DNA of 13,475 nucleotides, taken from NCBI GenBank assembly GCA_029939615.1, contig JAOZSP010000025.1:1183-14657 (forward strand), in the 5' to 3' direction. The notes under the pieces were generated by a model, which was not told where the DNA came from, did not search any database, and was given only the letters and a program-made list of their open reading frames with translations. Below, one piece after another: positions 5,842 to 13,010 of the stretch. The number at the start of each line of letters is the position of its first letter. The first letter of the stretch is position 1. The position numbers and the translations under genes were made by a program. Origin of the DNA: Candidatus Izemoplasma sp. GTDB taxonomy: Bacteria; Bacillota_I; Bacilli_A; Izemoplasmatales; Izemoplasmataceae.

Positions 5842-5868
5842 TCTGCACTTTTAGAAAGTGTAGACTAT
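5838..5868. terminator. Bidirectional intrinsic terminator between convergent units
   Basis: ATAGTCTGCACTTT (5838-5851) and AAAGTGTAGACTAT (5855-5868) form a 14-pair stem with a single G-U pair and a TAG loop. An A-run precedes it and TTTTTAT follows, so it has a T-tract on both strands. The stop codon of the DUF1893 gene is inside the stem and the stop of rlmL is three bases beyond it. One hairpin therefore ends both the rightward pair and the long leftward operon. Confidence 0.92.
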
Positions 5869-5870
5869 TT

Positions 5871-7010
5871 TTATTTGTTTAGTGGAGGTCTTGGACCATA
5901 ATATTGATAATATCTCGCTTCAATTCGTCCGTTATATAATTTTCTTTGACGATCAGCTGGCTTATGATATGTTTTCTCAAAATCTTCATAAGCAGTCAAA
6001 ATATATTTACTCCATGTATCTAGTTTATTAAATATATTTCCCATATCTTTATATATTTTTATTACTTCATTTTCATTAGAAAGTCTTTCACCATATGGAG
6101 GGTTACTAATTAAGATTCCATAATCGTTCTTATATTTAATATCCCTAAAATCACTAGTAGTGAAAGTAATACAATCATCAACTCCTGCTTCTTCAGCGTT
6201 TTCTTTAGCTGCGTCTATGTTTCTTTCAAGAATATCAGAACCAAAAATTGTTATTTCAGAATCATAATCAATTGCTTGGAATGCATCTTTTACTTCTTTT
6301 TTCCAAATTTCTTTTCCGATAAAAGACCAGTGTTTAGAAGCAAAATCACGACTAATACCAGGTGCAATACTTCGACCAATTAAAGCAGCTTCAATTGGAA
6401 TAGTACCTGAGCCACAAAAAGCATCATAAAGAACTCTGTCTTTATTCCAAAAACTTAGCATTATTAAACTAGCCGCTAATGTTTCTTTCATTGGTGCTTC
6501 AACAGTTTTTACACGATAACCTCGTTTATGTAACGCCGTTCCTGATGTATCTATTGTTAAAGTAGCAACATCTTTTAATATTGATATTAAGACAGTATAA
6601 TCTGCACCTGTTTCTTTAAACCAAGTAACATTATATTCTTTTCTTAAATTTTCAACAATTGACTTTTTTACAATTGCTTGACAGTCTGAAATACTAAATA
6701 ACTTAGATTTTACTGATTTACCGTTAACAGTAAATTTTCCATCTTCAGGAATATATTTTGCCCAATCTAAGTTTTTTGTTTTATCAAAAAGCTCATCAAA
6801 AGTATAAGCTTTAAATTCACCAATTTTAAGTAGTACTCTATCGGCACTTCGAAGCCATAAATTAGCTCTAGCTATCCCTGCTTCATCACTTAAAAATGTG
6901 ACTTTACCGTTTTCTGTTTTTGTTACTTTAAATCCTAATTTAATTAACTCTCTTTTTGCAATTGCTTCAATACCGAAGGTAGTTGTAGCAATTAATTCAT
7001 ATTGTCCCAT
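5871..7010 (-). CDS. rlmL: RlmL/YpsC-type 23S rRNA (guanine-N2) methyltransferase
   Basis: A 379-residue SAM-dependent RNA methyltransferase of the THUMP class, equivalent to B. subtilis YpsC and to the N-terminal part of E. coli RlmL, which makes m2G2445 in 23S rRNA. The N-terminal segment (1-45) and THUMP domain (about 45-155) bind RNA. The methyltransferase domain follows: LYDAFCGSGTIPIEAALIGR (194-213) is SAM motif I, SDILERNIDAAKENA (258-272) is motif II and ISNPPYGERL (301-310) is the NPPY catalytic motif for amino-group methylation. The length is normal for the single-domain Bacillota form, without the RlmK half. AGGAG lies six bases before ATG 7010. It starts 18 bases after nagB with no visible terminator or promoter between, so it is the last gene of the sugar operon although its role is ribosomal. 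Confidence 0.93.
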   Translation of the reverse strand: MGQYELIATTTFGIEAIAKRELIKLGFKVTKTENGKVTFLSDEAGIARANLWLRSADRVLLKIGEFKAYTFDELFDKTKNLDWAKYIPEDGKFTVNGKSVKSKLFSISDCQAIVKKSIVENLRKEYNVTWFKETGADYTVLISILKDVATLTIDTSGTALHKRGYRVKTVEAPMKETLAASLIMLSFWNKDRVLYDAFCGSGTIPIEAALIGRSIAPGISRDFASKHWSFIGKEIWKKEVKDAFQAIDYDSEITIFGSDILERNIDAAKENAEEAGVDDCITFTTSDFRDIKYKNDYGILISNPPYGERLSNENEVIKIYKDMGNIFNKLDTWSKYILTAYEDFEKTYHKPADRQRKLYNGRIEARYYQYYGPRPPLNK

Positions 7011-7028
7011 AATATCTCCTTAAAAAAC

Positions 7029-7802
7029 TTATCTTTTTGAAGATAATGCTGAGTAAGTATAATCAACCTTTTTATCTAATTCTAATTTGCTAGCAGCATC
7101 TTCATCAATAATAATAGTACAATTTGGATGAAGTTGCAAGATTGTCGCGGGAACTTTATTACTTATTTCACCATTTACTGTTTTGTTAATAACTTCTGCT
7201 TTCTTTATACCTGACGCTATTAAAATGATTTTTTTTGCATACATAATATTCTTAATTCCCATTGTTATTGCGAATTTAGGTACTTCTTCTATACTACTAA
7301 AAAAGCGTGAGTTATCTTCTCTAGTTTGTTCATCTAACTCAACAATAAATGTTTCATTACTTAAAGATGTTCCTGGTTCATTAAATCCAATATGTCCATT
7401 ACTTCCAATTCCTAATAATTGAATATCTCGTTGATTACCTAAAAGTTTATTATCGTATTCCTCAGCTAAATCATCGACTCTTGACAAATCATTATTCGGA
7501 ATATTAATATTATCATCATTAATATCTACATCTTTAAATAAATTTTCATACATAAAAGAATAGTAACTTTCAGGGTGTGATCTACTAATACCCACATATT
7601 CATCTAAATTAAAAGTCTTTACATCTTTAAATGATATTATATTTTTTTTGTATGCATCGATTAAGTTCTTATAAATCCCTAGTGGTGATGAACCTGTTGC
7701 TAGTCCTAATTTCAATTTGGGATTTACAATCAATGCTTTAATCACTATGGCAGCTGCTTGTTGTGATGCATCTGCATAGTCTTTACATATAATAATTTTC
7801 AT
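7029..7802 (-). CDS. nagB: Glucosamine-6-phosphate deaminase
   Basis: Cytoplasmic isomerase-deaminase that turns glucosamine-6-phosphate into fructose-6-phosphate and ammonia, feeding amino sugars into glycolysis. It has 257 residues, close to Bacillus NagB. LGLATGSSPLGIY (32-44) binds phosphate. NLDEYVGIS (65-73) carries the proton-transfer Asp67. LGIGSNGHIGFNEPG (130-144) carries His137 and Glu142, equivalent to E. coli His143 and Glu148. The E. coli Asp141 position is Asn135 here, as in Bacillus NagB (GIGRNGHIGFNEP), so this is not a defect. Protein length and C-terminus fit the short Gram-positive form without the extended E. coli tail. TGGAG lies nine bases before the ATG. It lies 37 bases after murQ and supplies the last step of the pathway. 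The preceding deacetylase NagA is not in the window. Confidence 0.96.
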   Translation of the reverse strand: MKIIICKDYADASQQAAAIVIKALIVNPKLKLGLATGSSPLGIYKNLIDAYKKNIISFKDVKTFNLDEYVGISRSHPESYYSFMYENLFKDVDINDDNINIPNNDLSRVDDLAEEYDNKLLGNQRDIQLLGIGSNGHIGFNEPGTSLSNETFIVELDEQTREDNSRFFSSIEEVPKFAITMGIKNIMYAKKIILIASGIKKAEVINKTVNGEISNKVPATILQLHPNCTIIIDEDAASKLELDKKVDYTYSALSSKR

Positions 7803-7839
7803 ATTTTTTCACTCCATTAAATCCTATAATCTTATTGTA

Positions 7840-8745
7840 TTATTTTTTATGTTTTTCTAAAGATTCACGAATATTCCCGTTATTCTCAGTTAAAATTTCT
7901 TCTATTATTTTTACATCTTCTATTTGAGAAATTATACTGAAAATAGCGTATTTTACTGATTTGAATTTCAGTAAATACTCCTCAGCTATGTCTTCAGATA
8001 CTCCCGTTATTTCCATAACTATTCTTTGTGCTCTTGAAACTAATTTATTATTTGTCATTTGAACATCAATCATTAAGTTTTCATAGACTTTTCCAATCTT
8101 AACCATTGAAGCAGTTGTAATCATATTTAAAATTAGTTTTTGAGCTGTTCCTGATTTCATTCTTGTTGAACCTGTTAGAGGTTCAGCACCAGTAACAGCT
8201 TCTATTGGATATTTTGATACTTGAGCTATTTCAGAATTCTCACTTGTTGTAACACAAGCTGTATTACAACCTAATTCATTAGCATATTCAACAGCACCTA
8301 TTGGATAAGGTGTACGTCCACTTGCTGCAATTCCGATAACAAAATCTTTAGCAGTTAAATTATATTTTTTTAGATCTTTTACTGCTTCTTCTTTTGAATC
8401 TTCGGCGTCTTCAACAGCGTATTTAAGAGCATGATCGCCACCAGCGATAATTCCAATAACTACCTCATTCCCTACACCAAAAGTAGGAGGTACTTCACTA
8501 GCATCTAAAACTCCTAGTCTACCACTAGTACCTGCACCTAAATAAAATAATCTTCCTCCATTAGTAAATGTTTCAGTTACAACATCGACAACAGCAGCTA
8601 TTTGATCAATAGCCTTTTCAACCGCTAGAGGGACTGATTTATCTTCATCATTGATAAGTTTTAGAATTTCACAAGTTGAACTCAAATCAATATTCTTAGT
8701 ATTTTCATTTCTTTTTTCTGTGCTAATTTTACTTATATCAACCAC
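7840..8745 (-). CDS. murQ: N-acetylmuramic acid 6-phosphate etherase
   Basis: Cytoplasmic lyase-hydrolase that cleaves the D-lactyl ether of MurNAc-6-phosphate to give GlcNAc-6-phosphate and D-lactate. It is a 301-residue protein of the SIS fold, the standard length. FYLGAGTSGRLGVLDASEVPPTFG (67-90) contains the sugar-phosphate loop and catalytic Glu84 (E. coli Glu83). Glu115 in AVEDAEDS matches E. coli Glu114. GIAASGRTPY (138-147) and TGSTRMKSGTAQKLILN (191-207) are the other family signatures. The start is GTG at 8745, set by GAGGTGAT three bases upstream, a site that overlaps the TGA stop of the kinase gene four bases away. The order kinase-etherase-deaminase matches the chemical order. 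Unlike E. coli and B. subtilis, no MurP PTS importer adjoins it, so its substrate must come from the kinase. Confidence 0.97.
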   Translation of the reverse strand: MVDISKISTEKRNENTKNIDLSSTCEILKLINDEDKSVPLAVEKAIDQIAAVVDVVTETFTNGGRLFYLGAGTSGRLGVLDASEVPPTFGVGNEVVIGIIAGGDHALKYAVEDAEDSKEEAVKDLKKYNLTAKDFVIGIAASGRTPYPIGAVEYANELGCNTACVTTSENSEIAQVSKYPIEAVTGAEPLTGSTRMKSGTAQKLILNMITTASMVKIGKVYENLMIDVQMTNNKLVSRAQRIVMEITGVSEDIAEEYLLKFKSVKYAIFSIISQIEDVKIIEEILTENNGNIRESLEKHKK

Positions 8746-8749
8746 TTTA

Positions 8750-9664
8750 TCACCTCTTAGAAATTTTTGTAAGGCCTAGATAATAAGCTCCTTTTACAGG
8801 TTGTTCATCATCTGTACAAATCTCATAATTCATTTTGTATTTTTTAAGCTCACTGATTATTGTATCTATAACGTAAGGAGCATTTAACAAGAATCCTCCT
8901 TTAAATCCAATCATAACATTATCTTTTTTCTCAAACTTGTTGTAAGCATAAAATGCTTGTCTAGCTAAATGTTTTCCTTGTGTAATAAATAATTCAATTG
9001 CTTCTTTGTTTCCTTCTAATGCATATTTTGAAATAAATAATGATAGTTTTGCGATATCTCTTTTGCTACTATTGTAAACAAAGTTTTTGATATCATAATG
9101 ACTTTCACAATTTATCTCTTTTAGGATTGCTTTTGATAATACGGAATACTCCATATTTAATTCATTTTCTCTTATAATTCTTTTCAAAGAATTAATTGCA
9201 AGATGATAGCTTGATCCTTCGTCACCTAGTAAATGGCCAAATCCACCTAACATCTTACTTACATTGTCTTCACTTTTCATGATAATACTACCTGTACCAC
9301 CTAATATCATAATAACATTCATATTTCTATTCTTCTTAACTGAATATAGTGCTATTTCTGCATCATTAGTTAGGTTAATACTGGTTTTGTATTTATCTTT
9401 TAGGTAGTTTTCATATCCTTTTCCTCTTGGTAATTTAGATATTCCAGCTATTCCTAGTTGAATATGTACTAATTCATCACCTTCATTTAGGTGTGTTATT
9501 ATAGTGTCTATCGTGTGTTCAATATTTCTCATTGAAACTTCAACGTTTACACTAAAATTAGAATATCCATTTTCAAATCTAAAAATTTCATTTCCTTTTT
9601 CATCATATAATGCCCCTAAGGTGTTTGTTCCACCACCATCTATCCCGATATAATATTTACTCAT
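8750..9664 (-). CDS. murK: N-acetylglucosamine / N-acetylmuramic acid kinase, MurK-like (BadF/BcrA fold)
   Basis: A 304-residue sugar kinase of the BadF/BadG/BcrA/BcrD ATPase family. The best-known relative, Clostridium acetobutylicum MurK, phosphorylates both GlcNAc and MurNAc at C6. YIGIDGGGTNTLGALYD (5-21) is the phosphate-1 loop. TNDAEIALY (99-107) includes the likely catalytic base Asp101. ILGGTGSII (120-128) is phosphate-2, and LGGFGHLLGDEGSSYHLA (139-156) is the family's GDEGS segment. GFKGGFLLNAPY near residues 248-259 is the adenosine motif. The ATG overlaps the nagZ stop by 8 bases. It sits between two hydrolases that release the free sugars and MurQ, which needs MurNAc-6-phosphate, so dual MurNAc/GlcNAc activity is the simplest reading. 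A GlcNAc-only kinase cannot be excluded by sequence. Confidence 0.87.
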   Translation of the reverse strand: MSKYYIGIDGGGTNTLGALYDEKGNEIFRFENGYSNFSVNVEVSMRNIEHTIDTIITHLNEGDELVHIQLGIAGISKLPRGKGYENYLKDKYKTSINLTNDAEIALYSVKKNRNMNVIMILGGTGSIIMKSEDNVSKMLGGFGHLLGDEGSSYHLAINSLKRIIRENELNMEYSVLSKAILKEINCESHYDIKNFVYNSSKRDIAKLSLFISKYALEGNKEAIELFITQGKHLARQAFYAYNKFEKKDNVMIGFKGGFLLNAPYVIDTIISELKKYKMNYEICTDDEQPVKGAYYLGLTKISKR

Positions 9665-11231
9665 AAGTAATTGGAACCTTTCCTTTTAATATTAGTTCAC
9701 CTTTTAGATATTCAATTAATCCTTTAACTGAATTAGGTGTGTATTCATAAAAACATACATAGTTCTTAATTTGACTTTCGTTAAGGAGATCATAGGGATT
9801 TCGCATTGCGATAACATGAAGTTCAATATCTTCTTTTGACATTTCATTAACTAAATCTAATTGTGCTTTATAAATATTTCCATTGTATGTGCACACTACT
9901 ACTTGATTATAATCTCTTGATAGTTTTACTGCTTCTCTAATACTATCTTTTGATACTCTTGAATGAATTTCTAAAGTATCAAGCTGTGGTAATTTTTGCT
10001 TTACTATTGTAATGATGTCATATGATCCATCTTCCTCATCAGCAATAGTCGTCGTTGTTGGTTTAACAGCTATTACTAGTGTTTTACCTTTTTTTACAAA
10101 CTGTTTACCACGAATTAGTGTGGCACCATTTTTTACAATGTTATATGACATTTCTTTAGTTTTGTCATTTTCAACAATGCTTTTTACTTCACAATATTTA
10201 TTAGTAAAATTAATTGCATCTAATTCTTCTTTATATTTTAATACTCTTGATACTCTTTCATTTAAATCTTCTTCACTAAGTTCCCCTGAGGAAATAGCTT
10301 CTCTAATTCTCTTTATTGCTCCAATTTGAAGATTCTCTTGATGTGACAAGCAAAGTAAATTTGCTCCGGCTTGAACAGCCATTAATGCCCCTTTTTCGGT
10401 TGTATAATTATTTTGGATTGCTTTCATTTCCAAACAATCTGTCATAATTAATCCTTCAAATTTTAATTGTTGTCTTAATAAGCCTGTCAAGCATTTTTTA
10501 GAAAGTGTTGTAGGTAAATCATCTTCTGTATAAGCTGGGAAATTAATGTGTGCACTCATTATTGCTTTAATTCCATCATTAATAGCTTTTTTGAAAGGAT
10601 AAAGTTCTACATTCTCTAGTCGTTCTCGATCATAACCAATTGTTGGTAAAGCTAAATGAGAATCTAGTTGTGTATCTCCGTGTCCTGGAAAATGTTTAGC
10701 AGTTGCTATAACGTTTTCTTGAAGACCTTTAATAAACTTAGTTCCATATTCACTTACAACTTTTGGGTTATCAGAGAAACTTCTAACTCCAATTACAGGA
10801 TTTTGGGGATTGTTATTAACGTCTAACACAGGAGCTAAATCAATATTAATTCCTAACGCTTTTAACTCTTGTCCCATATGTTTTCCTGAAAGGTAAGCAT
10901 TATTACTATCATTACTAGCAGTAATAGTCATTGCGCCAGGGAAGAATGTTCCTCCATTACGTAATCTCGTTACCATTCCACCTTCTTGATCAATACTAAT
11001 TAGAAGTGGAATTCCGATATTTTCTAATGCTAATTTTTGAAGATTTTTTGTTAATGTATGTACTTGTTCCATTGATTTAACGTTTCTTGTAAATAAAATC
11101 ACGTTTCCTGCACAGTAATTTTTTATTAGGTTTATAGCATGATCATCTACTTCAAGTGCATCAAATCCAAACATAATTAATTGTCCTACTTTTTGATCAA
11201 TAGTTAACTTATTGATATCATAGTTATTCAT
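9657..11231 (-). CDS. nagZ: Beta-N-acetylglucosaminidase NagZ (GH3), cytoplasmic form
   Basis: A 524-residue glycoside hydrolase family 3 enzyme that releases GlcNAc from the non-reducing end of peptidoglycan fragments. The catalytic barrel spans about 10-335: QLIMFGF (17-23), LISIDQEGGMVTRL (77-90), APVLDVNNNPQNPVIGVRSF (133-152), AKHFPGHGDTQLDSH (178-192) with the NagZ-specific Asp190/His192 acid-base pair, and GLIMTDCLEMKAI (260-272) with nucleophile Asp265. A C-terminal alpha/beta domain (about 355-524) resembles the second domain of B. subtilis NagZ, which E. coli NagZ lacks. The N-terminus MNNYDINKLTIDQKVGQ is hydrophilic with no signal peptide or lipobox, unlike secreted B. subtilis NagZ, so it should act inside the cell. 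The ATG overlaps the namZ stop by 8 bases; AGAGGT lies about nine bases upstream. Confidence 0.94.
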   Translation of the reverse strand: MNNYDINKLTIDQKVGQLIMFGFDALEVDDHAINLIKNYCAGNVILFTRNVKSMEQVHTLTKNLQKLALENIGIPLLISIDQEGGMVTRLRNGGTFFPGAMTITASNDSNNAYLSGKHMGQELKALGINIDLAPVLDVNNNPQNPVIGVRSFSDNPKVVSEYGTKFIKGLQENVIATAKHFPGHGDTQLDSHLALPTIGYDRERLENVELYPFKKAINDGIKAIMSAHINFPAYTEDDLPTTLSKKCLTGLLRQQLKFEGLIMTDCLEMKAIQNNYTTEKGALMAVQAGANLLCLSHQENLQIGAIKRIREAISSGELSEEDLNERVSRVLKYKEELDAINFTNKYCEVKSIVENDKTKEMSYNIVKNGATLIRGKQFVKKGKTLVIAVKPTTTTIADEEDGSYDIITIVKQKLPQLDTLEIHSRVSKDSIREAVKLSRDYNQVVVCTYNGNIYKAQLDLVNEMSKEDIELHVIAMRNPYDLLNESQIKNYVCFYEYTPNSVKGLIEYLKGELILKGKVPITYE

Positions 11232-12363
11232 ATAAATGATACCTCTCTTTCACAACTTTAAAAATTTTAGAATCAATTTCTAATTTAGAAGTAATCTCAT
11301 CTAAATTTAGTTTGTTTGTTCTTAGGAAGTCGCTACCAGTAAGCAAATCAATCATTGGGTGCATACCTTCTTTATAAGGTTTCCTGAAGTCAAATTCTCG
11401 GTTGTTTTCATTAATTAAATACATTAGAGTATATCCCACTAATACGGGCTTAAACTCATTTTTATTTGTTATATATATATCTATTCCTTGACATAATTCA
11501 TCTTTGTGTTTTGAGAATGTTGGAGTGAAGAATAATTTTCTAAACCTTACTCCTTTTAAATTTCTTTTTTGCAAGTCTAATAATAGTTTATCAACATCAA
11601 GCCAAGGTGCTCCTATAATGGAAAATGGCTTTGTTGTTCCTCGTCCTTCTGATACATTTGTACCTTCAAAAATACAAGTAGCTAAATAAGTAAATGTACT
11701 TAGCGGAGTTGGAATATTTGGAGAAGGTAACACCCATGGTTGTTTTGTATCTTCAAACAGCATATCACGAGTGTAACCATCCATTTTTATGATCTTTAAT
11801 TTACAATTAATTCCATATTCCTTGTTGTATAAAGCAGCTAATTCTCCAACGGTAAGTCCATACCTTTGAACTAAAGGATAATACCCTACAAACGATCTGA
11901 AATTCATATCTAGAATATTCCCTTCAACTTCCCGTCCTCCTACTGGATTAGGTCTATCAAAAACAATAAATTCAATATCATTCTCAGCAGCCGCCATCAT
12001 AGTATAAGCTAAAGTATATATATATGTATAATAACGAGCTCCAACATCCTGAATATCAAAACATAATACATCAATATTCTCTAACATTTTTGGTGTTGGT
12101 TTTTTGGTTTTTCCATATAATGAATATACCATACAACCCGTTTTGGGATCGATGTAATCATCTAATCTAACACCAGCTTGCAAATCGCCTCTAACGCCGT
12201 GTTCTGGCGAATAAAGAGAAACTAGATTTGTTTTGGAATTAAGAATATCAATCGTTGATACAAAATTACTATTTATACCTGTAGGGTTAGTTATTAACCC
12301 TACTTTTTTATTATTAAATAAATAGAGATAATCATCTATCTTGTCAATACCTACTTTAATCAT
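11224..12363 (-). CDS. namZ: Exo-beta-N-acetylmuramidase NamZ (DUF1343, GH171), cytoplasmic form
   Basis: A 379-residue protein of the DUF1343 family. Its B. subtilis member YbbC/NamZ removes MurNAc from the non-reducing end of MurNAc-GlcNAc fragments. Conserved blocks are VGLITNPTGI (21-30), YSPEHGVRGD (51-60), CFDIQDVGARYYTYIYT (101-117), FDRPNPVGGREVEGN (135-149), WVLPSPNIPT (210-219) and FEGTNVSEGRGTTKPF (232-247). The charged residues in the SPEHG, DIQDVGAR and EGRGTT blocks are probable catalytic or binding residues by conservation. Start ATG 12363 has GGTGAT four bases upstream; the frame is open to 12396, but that stretch lies inside the DUF624 gene. No signal peptide is present, whereas Bacillus NamZ is exported. 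It overlaps DUF624 and nagZ by 8 bases each. With NagZ it would reduce a MurNAc/GlcNAc oligosaccharide to single sugars. Confidence 0.94.
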   Translation of the reverse strand: MIKVGIDKIDDYLYLFNNKKVGLITNPTGINSNFVSTIDILNSKTNLVSLYSPEHGVRGDLQAGVRLDDYIDPKTGCMVYSLYGKTKKPTPKMLENIDVLCFDIQDVGARYYTYIYTLAYTMMAAAENDIEFIVFDRPNPVGGREVEGNILDMNFRSFVGYYPLVQRYGLTVGELAALYNKEYGINCKLKIIKMDGYTRDMLFEDTKQPWVLPSPNIPTPLSTFTYLATCIFEGTNVSEGRGTTKPFSIIGAPWLDVDKLLLDLQKRNLKGVRFRKLFFTPTFSKHKDELCQGIDIYITNKNEFKPVLVGYTLMYLINENNREFDFRKPYKEGMHPMIDLLTGSDFLRTNKLNLDEITSKLEIDSKIFKVVKERYHLYE

Positions 12364-12997
12364 TTTTATCACCAAAATTCGATAAGAAGAAGACAATATC
12401 TCTTGTGATTAGTGAGTCAACTAGTAAAACTAATGACACACCCATAAATATAAATATCATCGCCGTCGGCGGATAAATAAGTAATAAGAATACTGCAGAG
12501 TTAACAATCAAAAGTACTAACGTACGGAAATAGTATTTCCCAGCAATAATAAAAGATAATTTAAACAACGTAATTAGCCTTGTTCTAGGGTAAACCTTAA
12601 CTACTACAATAGAACATACTGATACAGCATATAAAGCAGCTAGTAAAGCTAATGTAACATAATACCCTATTTGATAAAAAGTTGAAGGAGAGGTCTCTAA
12701 TATGGTTGAATAGTAACGGACATTTAAGAATCCTAAGGTAACACTAAAACCGATGATAAATCCTATCAACATTTTTCTTGTTATATCTTTTTTAAAATAA
12801 CCAAAAAAGCCACTAAACAATTTAACATTTTCACCTTTTGTATAGTCGTGAAACATGTTATAACCTGCTGAAATAGCTGGATAAATAGTTATTACTGGTA
12901 ACGAACAAACAATAACCATTAAGTTGATCGTTACCAGTCTAATAATCCAATCAGCAAATACATTAATTTTTGAGTTAACTAACTTTTCAAAATTCAT
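12356..12997 (-). CDS. DUF624 (YesL-like) membrane protein
   Basis: A 213-residue membrane protein of the DUF624/YesL family, which in Bacillota is typically encoded beside sugar ABC-transporter permeases and glycosidases and has no settled biochemical role. Five hydrophobic segments are visible at about 17-37, 76-92, 110-133, 157-175 and 178-195. The N-terminal DWIIRLVTINLMVIVCSLPVITIYPA contains the family's aromatic-and-proline pattern, and KVYPRTRLITLFKLSF lies in a cytoplasmic loop. GGAGG lies seven bases before ATG 12997, which is 13 bases after the natural end of the permease gene, and the stop overlaps the namZ start by 8 bases. The position between a permease and cell-wall sugar hydrolases suggests an accessory or assembly role in uptake of those sugars. 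That is inference from neighbourhood only. Confidence 0.87.
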   Translation of the reverse strand: MNFEKLVNSKINVFADWIIRLVTINLMVIVCSLPVITIYPAISAGYNMFHDYTKGENVKLFSGFFGYFKKDITRKMLIGFIIGFSVTLGFLNVRYYSTILETSPSTFYQIGYYVTLALLAALYAVSVCSIVVVKVYPRTRLITLFKLSFIIAGKYYFRTLVLLIVNSAVFLLLIYPPTAMIFIFMGVSLVLLVDSLITRDIVFFLSNFGDKND

Positions 12998-13010
12998 AAT
13001 GCTTCCTCCG

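Noticed and set aside
7406..7437. Asn in place of the E. coli NagB Asp141, considered as a lost catalytic residue
   Set aside because: Bacillus-type NagB proteins have the same Asn (GIGxNGHIGFNEP), and the neighbouring His and Glu are intact.
8750..8752. Possible use of UGA as tryptophan (mollicute code), since almost all stops are TAA or TAG
   Set aside because: Tryptophan is encoded by TGG in the proteins I checked and no coding frame needs an in-frame TGA. The kinase gene ends in TGA at this position, although TAA follows at once, so this single case is not decisive alone.
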